Below are positions 4,017-9,585 of a DNA stretch of 9,585 nt, one piece after another (positions within the stretch are counted from its first letter, which is position 1; every line of letters begins with the position of its first letter). Position numbers and translations under genes: made by a program. Under the pieces are notes generated by a model, which saw only the letters and a list, made by a program, of their open reading frames with translations, was not told the DNA's origin and made no database searches. Origin of the DNA: Actinomycetes bacterium (lineage in GTDB: Bacteria; Actinomycetota; Acidimicrobiia; Spongiisociales; UBA4744). The DNA is taken from contig JAHEDM010000067.1 of assembly GCA_024641205.1 (NCBI GenBank), forward strand, positions 1 through 9,585. Direction: 5' to 3'.

Positions 4017-5399
4017 ATGGCGAACCGTAGTTGGGCCGAGCCCTACAAGATCAAGATGGTCGAGCCAATCCGCATGACCACCCGCGAGTATCGCCAGGAG
4101 GCGATCAAGGAAGCGGGTTACAACACATTCCTGCTGAAGGCCGAAGACGTGTACATCGATCTCCTCACAGATTCGGGGACTTCGGCCATGTCTGATTATC
4201 AGTGGGCGGGACTCATGCTCGGCGACGAGGCCTATGCGGGGTCGAAGAGCTTTTATCACCTCGTCGACGCAGTCCGGGATGTCTACGGCTACGAGGAGCT
4301 GATCCCCACCCACCAGGGGCGCGGTGCCGAGCACATCTTGAGCCAGATCCTGATCAAGCCGGGCGACGTCGTTCCCGGCAACATGTACTTCACGACCACC
4401 CGATTCCACCAGGAATATGCAGGGGGTTCCTTCGTGGATGTCATCATCGATGAGGCCCATCAGCCGGATAGCGAGCATCCCTTCAAAGGCAACATCGACC
4501 TGGCCAAGCTGCAGGCTGTCATCGACGAGTACGGCGCCGACCGGATTCCCTACGTTTCCTTTGAGTCCGATGTCAACCTGGCCGGCGGCCAACCAGCTTC
4601 CATGGCCAACTATCGCGAGGTCTTCGAGTTCTGTACCAAGCACGGAATTCTCGTGATGCTCGACGCCACCCGTGCGTTGGAAAACGCGTACTTCATCCAG
4701 CAGCGGGAAGGCGGATACCACGACAAGTCGGTCGGAGAGATACTGGCCGAGATCTGCTCATATTCCGATGGTGCAACGGTTTCATCCAAGAAAGACAATC
4801 TGGTCAATATCGGTGGGTTCCTGGCTCTGCGGGACGCGGAGTTGGCCCGCCGGGCCAGGGCGCTGCTGGTGGCCTTCGAAGGGCTGCACACCTACGGAGG
4901 AATGTCCGGGCGAGACATGGAAGCGTTGGCTCGAGGTATCTATGAAATGGTCGAAAACGACGATCACGTTGCGGCCCGGGTCGGTCAGGTCCAATACCTC
5001 GGGGACAAACTGATCAAAGCAGGCGTCCCGATCGTTCGACCGGTCGGTGGCCACGGGATCTTCCTCGATGCGGCGGCCATCTTGCCGCATTTACCCCAGA
5101 CAGATTTCCCGGCAGAGGCGCTCACCGCGGCGCTCTATGTTGATGCCGGGGTGCGCGGGATGGAGCGGGGGATCGTGTCCGCCGGGCGTGACCCGGCGAC
5201 CGGTGATCATCACTATCCGAAGCTCGAGCTGGTTCGTCTGGCGATCCCACGCCGGGTCTATACGCAGGCTCATATGGATGTGACAGCCGAGTCGGTTGTT
5301 TCGGTCTACCAGGATCGGGAGGCAATCAACGGCTTGCGATTCACGTACGAGCCTTCGGAACTTCGATTCTTCCAGGCCCGGTTTGAGCCGTTGAGCTGA
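4017..5399 (+). CDS. tpl: Tyrosine phenol-lyase (beta-tyrosinase, EC 4.1.99.2)
   Basis: A 460-residue PLP-dependent beta-eliminating lyase that splits L-tyrosine into phenol, pyruvate and ammonia (reversible) in the cytosol. The family length is about 456 for phenol-lyase and 471 for tryptophanase. Family residues are present: T51, Y73 (DEAYAGS), F125-T126 (MYFTTTR), N187, D216 and R219 (MLDATRALENAYF), the PLP lysine K259 (SSKKDNLVNIGG), Y293 and R407. Residues that separate phenol-lyase from tryptophanase favour the former. R384 in GMERGIVS corresponds to Arg381 of the Citrobacter enzyme (tryptophanase has Ile). F451 in RFFQARF corresponds to Phe448 (tryptophanase has His). The tryptophanase insertion after LIK is absent. 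The start at ATG 4017 is fixed by AGGAG. One oddity is SFESDVN (181-187), more polar than the hydrophobic strand I recall in known enzymes. pabBC follows after 23 bases, probably as an operon. No tyrosine permease gene is adjacent. Confidence 0.9.
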   Translation: MANRSWAEPYKIKMVEPIRMTTREYRQEAIKEAGYNTFLLKAEDVYIDLLTDSGTSAMSDYQWAGLMLGDEAYAGSKSFYHLVDAVRDVYGYEELIPTHQGRGAEHILSQILIKPGDVVPGNMYFTTTRFHQEYAGGSFVDVIIDEAHQPDSEHPFKGNIDLAKLQAVIDEYGADRIPYVSFESDVNLAGGQPASMANYREVFEFCTKHGILVMLDATRALENAYFIQQREGGYHDKSVGEILAEICSYSDGATVSSKKDNLVNIGGFLALRDAELARRARALLVAFEGLHTYGGMSGRDMEALARGIYEMVENDDHVAARVGQVQYLGDKLIKAGVPIVRPVGGHGIFLDAAAILPHLPQTDFPAEALTAALYVDAGVRGMERGIVSAGRDPATGDHHYPKLELVRLAIPRRVYTQAHMDVTAESVVSVYQDREAINGLRFTYEPSELRFFQARFEPLS

Positions 5400-5422
5400 A
5401 CCGGTCGATCGGAGCGTCGATC

Positions 5423-7201
5423 GTGGAGATTCGCTTCGATGATCGCCGCAGCGGCCATCGGTATGGATTTGGAGGAGCGGGCGACGTTGTCCAAGCGCGC
5501 CACATCGATGAGGTGATCCCGGCCTTCGCTCATGTTGAAGCCGAAGTCGCCAAAGGAAAGTGGGCCGCCGGTTTCGTCTCCTATGAGGCATCGCCTGCCT
5601 TCGATCAGGTACTGACGGTTCGGGCGGACGGAAGGGCAGATGAACCGCTTCCGTTGCTGTGGTTCGCCCTTTATGACCATCGTTTCGATGCGGGCCCGGT
5701 CACCGTCGGCGAATACAACCTGTCTACCTGGGAAGGCGTTGAAGAGCGCGCCAGGTATACACAGTCCCTGGATCGCATCCAATCACATATTCGGGCAGGC
5801 GACACCTATCAGGTGAACTACACCTATCGGCAATCAGCCCGGTTCCGAGGTGATCCACATGCGTTCTATGGGGATCTGCTCACTGCCCAGTCGGCGGCCT
5901 ACGGCGCATATATCGATACCGGTCGGTTCCAGATACTGAGCGCTTCACCGGAACTCTTCTTTGTCCGACGAGACAATCACGTTGTGTGCCGGCCTATGAA
6001 GGGCACTTCGGCCAGGGGCCGGTGGGTGGAGGAAGACCGGGCGTTGCTGGCTGCTCTGCTCACTTCGGAAAAGGAGCGAGCGGAGAACGTCATGATCGTC
6101 GATCTCATCCGAAACGATCTGGGTCGGGTCGCCCGCTTCGGGACGGTCCGCGTCGATGAACTCATCGCTGCAGAGCAGTACGAGACGGTGTGGCAGCTCG
6201 TGTCGACGGTCTCGGCCGATCTGCGATCCGGCACCAGCACCGTCGATCTCTTTCGAGCCTTGTTCCCGTGTGGGTCGGTCACCGGAGCCCCCAAGGTCCG
6301 GACCATGGAGATCATCGCCGATGTCGAGGCCGCCCCGCGCGGGGTCTACTGCGGTGCGATCGGGATGCTCGCGCCGCCGGGGAGTGGCGCTCCTGCTGCC
6401 TCGTTCAGTGTGGCCATTCGAACCGTCACCATTGACCTGGACTCCGGAACCGCCTCGTACGGGATTGGTGGCGGTATCACCCACGAATCACGGACGGACC
6501 AGGAATACGCGGAAACACGCACCAAAGCGCGTGTACTCATTCGCAAGGCTGCGGACTTCGAGCTCATCGAAACCATGCGCTGGGAATTCGGACCGGGGTA
6601 CTTCTATCTGGGCGAGCACCTGGATCGACTGCAGGAGTCGGCTGCGTATTGCGGCTTCCTCTTCGACCGTACAGAGGTGGAACGCCGCCTGGAGGCGACC
6701 GCACAAGGGATCACCGAAGAAGTCGCCCGGGTGAGGCTGTCACTCGGCCAGGACGGGCAGCTCAATGTGCAGGTCGACAGGCTCGTCCAACCAGTCCAAC
6801 CGCTCCGGGTAGTCGTCGATCATGTTCCGGTTGATCCGTCAGACTGGCGGCTTTTCCACAAAACATCCCTGCGCGAGCGATACCAGGAGGCTCGACTCCG
6901 CCACCCGGCCGCCGAAGATGTCTTGCTTGTCAACCTCGACGGTGAGCTCACTGAATCGACGATTGCCAATGTGATCGTTCGCGTCGATGGCGCCTGGGTG
7001 ACTCCGCCGGTCGCGTCGGGTTGCCTTCCCGGCGTCATGCGGCGGGTATTGCTCGAGGCGGGTGAGATAAAGGAAGCCCCCATCCTTGTGTCCGACCTGG
7101 TCCGGGCCGAAGGGTTGGAACTCATCAATTCAGTGCGGTTGCGCGTTCCGGCGGTGCTAGACGATCGCGTCGGGCCGTCGCCGCCCGGGAGGCCGGGCTG
7201 A
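5423..7201 (+). CDS. pabBC: Fused aminodeoxychorismate synthase component I / 4-amino-4-deoxychorismate lyase (PabB-PabC)
   Basis: A 592-residue fusion that makes p-aminobenzoate for folate: chorismate plus ammonia gives aminodeoxychorismate, which is cleaved to PABA and pyruvate. Residues 1-375 are a chorismate-binding PabB domain. PMKGT (191-195) carries K193, the lysine that forms the covalent intermediate in PabB and is Ala in anthranilate synthase. Also present are ERAENVMIVDLIRNDLGR (218-235), GSVTGAPKVRTMEII (284-298) and YGIGGGITHES (346-356). Residues 376-592 are a class IV PLP lyase: FHKTSLRERY with K480 as the PLP lysine, ELTESTIANVIV, LPGVMRRVLL and LINSVR. The N-terminal part of PabB is short. 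No PabA amidotransferase is in the window, so ammonia must come from elsewhere. The GTG start at 5423 has GGAG 8 bases upstream. The stop overlaps the next ATG by one base (TGATG). Confidence 0.92.
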   Translation: MEIRFDDRRSGHRYGFGGAGDVVQARHIDEVIPAFAHVEAEVAKGKWAAGFVSYEASPAFDQVLTVRADGRADEPLPLLWFALYDHRFDAGPVTVGEYNLSTWEGVEERARYTQSLDRIQSHIRAGDTYQVNYTYRQSARFRGDPHAFYGDLLTAQSAAYGAYIDTGRFQILSASPELFFVRRDNHVVCRPMKGTSARGRWVEEDRALLAALLTSEKERAENVMIVDLIRNDLGRVARFGTVRVDELIAAEQYETVWQLVSTVSADLRSGTSTVDLFRALFPCGSVTGAPKVRTMEIIADVEAAPRGVYCGAIGMLAPPGSGAPAASFSVAIRTVTIDLDSGTASYGIGGGITHESRTDQEYAETRTKARVLIRKAADFELIETMRWEFGPGYFYLGEHLDRLQESAAYCGFLFDRTEVERRLEATAQGITEEVARVRLSLGQDGQLNVQVDRLVQPVQPLRVVVDHVPVDPSDWRLFHKTSLRERYQEARLRHPAAEDVLLVNLDGELTESTIANVIVRVDGAWVTPPVASGCLPGVMRRVLLEAGEIKEAPILVSDLVRAEGLELINSVRLRVPAVLDDRVGPSPPGRPG

Positions 7202-8301
7202 TGGTATCGGTGACGCTGGTCGGGGTATCCATAGTGTTTGGCAAAGGTGCGGAGGTGCTGAAAAGCCTCGACTTGCACATCGAACCAGGTGAGTTGCTGG
7301 TGTTGCTCGGTCCATCCGGTTGCGGGAAGTCGACGATCTTGCGTGTCATTGCCGGCCTGGAGGCACCGAGCGAGGGCCGGGTCCTCTTCGACGGCGAGGA
7401 CGTGACCCAGATTCCTACTCGCGAGCGGCGTGTGGCGATGGTCCAACAGGATGGAGGGTTGTATTCGCATTTCACTGCCCGGGACAACATTCGGTTTCCG
7501 CTTGCCATGCGCAAGGTGCCCAAGTCCGACCGTGACCGAGAGGTCGATGCCGGTGCCACGAACCTGGGGATCCGCGCTTTGTTGGGAAAGATGCCGGCCG
7601 AGCTTTCCGCCGGGCACCGGCACTCGGTGGCCACGGCCCGCGCTCTGGTTCAGGAGAGCAACCTCTTGCTCATGGACGAACCGCTGGCCTCACTCGACGC
7701 GAAGATCAGGGAGCGGACAAGATTGGAGATCGTCCGCCTGCATCGAGAACTCGGCTCGACCATGGTGTACGTCACGAACGATGAGCGGGAGGCCATGGCG
7801 CTCGGCGACCGGGTGGCCGTCTTCGATGAGGAGGGCACCCTTCGGCAGTTGGGCCCTCCTCAGAAGATCTACGACCACCCTCATTCGCTATTCGTTGCCG
7901 GATTCCTCGGGCACATGAACCACACGATCGTCCTACCGGAGCGCGACGACCGAGGCTGGTGGTTGCCGATCGGGAACGATCGCCTGCTGCTCGACCCAGC
8001 CATCGGGCGGACCCGACCGGAACTACACCGCTATGAGGGTCGGGAGTTGATAGTCGGCATTCGACCCGAGCACGTGGCTGTGGCAGCGCCCGGCACGCCG
8101 TTCGCGATCTGCCTGCACGGTACGGTCCGCCGCGTCGAAGATGCCGGGTCGTTCGCGGTGGCTTGGGTGCAAGCCGGGACGTGGCGGCTGGAAGTCCGTT
8201 TGCCTGCGGACCGACTGCCCGTTCGAGGCAACCTGATAGAGCTGACACTCGACCCTCGTCACCTTCACTTCTTTCATCCGGACACAGGTGTCGCTCTCTG
8301 A
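7201..8301 (+). CDS. Orphan MalK/MsiK-like ABC ATPase with degenerate motifs
   Basis: 366 residues, the usual MalK length. An ATPase domain (1-235) is followed by a TOBE/OB-type regulatory domain (about 240-360, with GIRPEHVAV at 286-294). Walker A is GPSGCGKST (37-45, K43). The Q-loop is MVQQDGGLYSHFT (Q83). Walker B is LLLMDEP (D159, catalytic E160). The D-loop is SLD (164-166). Two conserved positions are changed. The signature reads LSAGHRHSV (135-143) instead of LSGGQRQRV, and the H-loop is VTNDE (N193) instead of VTHDQ. Hydrolysis may be altered; the other motifs are intact, so it is not simply a decaying gene. MalK-type subunits energise sugar importers at the inner face of the membrane and can serve several importers. 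No permease or binding protein is in the window. It overlaps pabBC by 1 base and is likely co-transcribed with it. Its role beside tpl and pabBC is unknown. Confidence 0.85.
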   Translation: MVSVTLVGVSIVFGKGAEVLKSLDLHIEPGELLVLLGPSGCGKSTILRVIAGLEAPSEGRVLFDGEDVTQIPTRERRVAMVQQDGGLYSHFTARDNIRFPLAMRKVPKSDRDREVDAGATNLGIRALLGKMPAELSAGHRHSVATARALVQESNLLLMDEPLASLDAKIRERTRLEIVRLHRELGSTMVYVTNDEREAMALGDRVAVFDEEGTLRQLGPPQKIYDHPHSLFVAGFLGHMNHTIVLPERDDRGWWLPIGNDRLLLDPAIGRTRPELHRYEGRELIVGIRPEHVAVAAPGTPFAICLHGTVRRVEDAGSFAVAWVQAGTWRLEVRLPADRLPVRGNLIELTLDPRHLHFFHPDTGVAL

Positions 8302-8332
8302 GTGAAGCCTTCCCGTCTCCCCTTCCTTTGGC

Positions 8333-8353
8333 ATAGGCTGACGGAGAACCTAT
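8333..8353. repeat. Short inverted repeat before the propeller gene
   Basis: ATAGG (8333-8337) and CCTAT (8349-8353) flank 11 bases in the 69-base gap between the ABC ATPase gene and the next gene. It could be a weak operator or chance; no terminator and no clear promoter is visible in the gap. Confidence 0.2.
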
Positions 8354-8370
8354 CGGGATCCGACTTTCTT

Positions 8371-9585
8371 ATGGGGATGAGCGAAGACCGATCAGAAGCG
8401 CGTGTCACGGTCGAGCAGCCGAAGAAGGATCGCTTTTCTCGGCGCCGCCCACCCCGCTGGTTCATCCCCTTGATCCTGGTGCTGGTTGTTGGAGCCTTGC
8501 GGTCGTATCGGGGTGAGGTAACTCCGGAGCCGCATGATCCGCTCGATGTCGATTCGTTCGAATCGATCACGACCACAACCCGGGCGCCGTTGGAAGGCGA
8601 CCTTTCGGTTGGTTGGGTGGCGATTGACCTTCCTGGGACCGGGGAAATCGTGGAGATCGTCGATACCCGGTTCGGATTGTTCGCGGCGGTTGTGGACGAC
8701 GACGGGACCACCATTTGGACTTCGAGCGACGCACTCGCATGGGACCTCGTCATGACCGACCCGGACGTCTTCTCGGACGCCGAAGTCAACGCGATCCTCG
8801 AGACGGAGTCCGGTCTTGTGGCCGTCGGCGCTTGGACCGATGCAGGGGGGGTTAAACGGTACAACGAATGGGGCCAGCTTCGAGAGCGCCGCAGCCCCGC
8901 GGCATGGGTCTCTGCCGATGGTGAAAATTGGGAGCGGGTTCCCGACGATGCGATTGAGCGATCCTTCGATGACGTTTCATCTCCCAGTGACGACCAGCAC
9001 CTGGGTGCTATGAGTGACGTTGTCGTGTGGGAAGGGAGGCTGGTGGCGGTTGGCTGGAGTAACTCGAGTAATCACAACGGGGCGGCGTGGGTTGCCGAAT
9101 TGGACGGGCGCAGCTGGAAGGTCGCGACCAAGGGTTTGACGGGCTCCGGGCCGGCTTTCACGGAAGTGAGCGATGTTACGGTGTTTGATCGCGGGTTGGT
9201 GGCGGTCGGGTCCATCCTGAATAGGCCTTCTGTCTGGGTTTCACCCGACGCCATGAGCTGGTCTCCCTTAGATTCGCATGACGCTCTCGGGACTAGACAG
9301 AACGATCGCCCGGCGCAGGTCACGACCGGCGGAGTCGGGCTGGTTGCGATCGGTGCCAACCGGTGGATGATGGAAAACTACGTTGAGCCGCCCGACAGTG
9401 CCTACTCCGTCATCTGGCTGTCCCGGGACGGTGAAGAGTGGTTGCGTTTGGCACCCGATCAATTGGCCGGGGTGTTGTTGGAAGACGTTCTTGCGGCCGA
9501 TCCTTGGCTGGTCGCTGCCGGGATCCAGGGTGCCCCGTTCTCAACCAAGCCGGGTGTCTGGTTCTCGACCGCGGGTGCCGAATGG
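8371..9585 (+). CDS. Membrane-anchored repeat protein, beta-propeller-like (partial, 3' end outside window)
   Basis: The frame is open from ATG 8371 to the last base (405 codons, no stop). After a charged cytosolic start (RFSRRRPPR, 22-29) comes one hydrophobic segment, WFIPLILVLVVGAL (30-43). This is a signal anchor that would place the rest outside the cell. A Thr/Pro-rich linker (about 50-75) follows. The remainder repeats a unit of roughly 50-60 residues: a strand G-LVAVG followed by a W-xS-xDG-x-xW turn. Turns occur at TIWTSSDALAW (ends 124), AAWVSADGENW (187), AAWVAELDGRSW (249), SVWVSPDAMSW (297), VIWLSRDGEEW (357) and GVWFSTAGAEW (405). This resembles the BNR/sialidase-type propeller, but no sialidase catalytic residues can be assigned, so a binding or scaffold role is as likely. 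A second ATG at 8377 is possible; neither start has a good ribosome site. Confidence 0.72.
   Translation, partial: MGMSEDRSEARVTVEQPKKDRFSRRRPPRWFIPLILVLVVGALRSYRGEVTPEPHDPLDVDSFESITTTTRAPLEGDLSVGWVAIDLPGTGEIVEIVDTRFGLFAAVVDDDGTTIWTSSDALAWDLVMTDPDVFSDAEVNAILETESGLVAVGAWTDAGGVKRYNEWGQLRERRSPAAWVSADGENWERVPDDAIERSFDDVSSPSDDQHLGAMSDVVVWEGRLVAVGWSNSSNHNGAAWVAELDGRSWKVATKGLTGSGPAFTEVSDVTVFDRGLVAVGSILNRPSVWVSPDAMSWSPLDSHDALGTRQNDRPAQVTTGGVGLVAIGANRWMMENYVEPPDSAYSVIWLSRDGEEWLRLAPDQLAGVLLEDVLAADPWLVAAGIQGAPFSTKPGVWFSTAGAEW

Noticed and set aside
4005..4721. Minus-strand frame (238 codons) opposite tyrosine phenol-lyase
   Set aside because: It is a shadow of a strongly conserved enzyme on the other strand and has no motif of its own.
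4017..5399. Tryptophanase (TnaA) as the identity
   Set aside because: Arg and Phe at the phenol-lyase specificity positions and the missing tryptophanase insertion argue against it.
6820..7623. Minus-strand frame (267 codons) opposite the pabBC/ABC ATPase junction
   Set aside because: It spans two overlapping genes with clear motifs and its product is low-complexity.

Overview
The window is GC-rich, gene-dense bacterial chromosome. It most resembles a high-GC actinobacterium, possibly of the Acidimicrobiia type. That placement rests on codon use, an F420/deazaflavin-dependent nitroreductase-family protein, weak or absent Shine-Dalgarno sites at some starts, and a MalK/MsiK-type ATPase. It is inferred from gene content, not from a marker gene. 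No tRNA, rRNA, CRISPR array, prophage or transposase is visible.

Layout. (1) Bases 1-1098, minus strand: a HAD-IB phosphatase followed, with an ATGA overlap, by a GNAT acetyltransferase that runs off the left edge. (2) Bases 1280-2335, plus strand: an NYN-domain ribonuclease-like protein with two C-terminal OST-HTH/LOTUS modules. (3) Bases 2336-2589: a convergent intergenic region packed with C-run/G-run inverted repeats. (4) Bases 2590-3714, minus strand: a 44-codon small ORF with a strong ribosome site, translationally coupled (ATGA) to a glycine-rich RRM RNA-binding protein. A hairpin terminator follows, then the deazaflavin-dependent nitroreductase-family gene, whose annotated 5' end overlaps that terminator. 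(5) Bases 3715-4016: a divergent control region. (6) Bases 4017-8301, plus strand, a tight three-gene run: tyrosine phenol-lyase, a PabB-PabC fusion (23-nt gap), and an orphan MalK-like ABC ATPase (1-nt overlap). (7) Bases 8371-9585, plus strand: a membrane-anchored repeat (beta-propeller-like) protein cut by the right edge.

The most unusual element is the leader of the small-ORF/RRM operon. A perfect 12-base inverted repeat (3718-3729 and 3806-3817) would, in minus-strand RNA, pair an upstream arm with the whole Shine-Dalgarno sequence of the small ORF. Together with the ATGA coupling to the RRM gene, this looks like a candidate RNA switch controlling an RNA-binding protein. Also notable are the pairing of tyrosine phenol-lyase with folate-branch PabBC, and the ABC ATPase, which has lost the signature glutamine (LSAGH) and the H-loop histidine (Asn).
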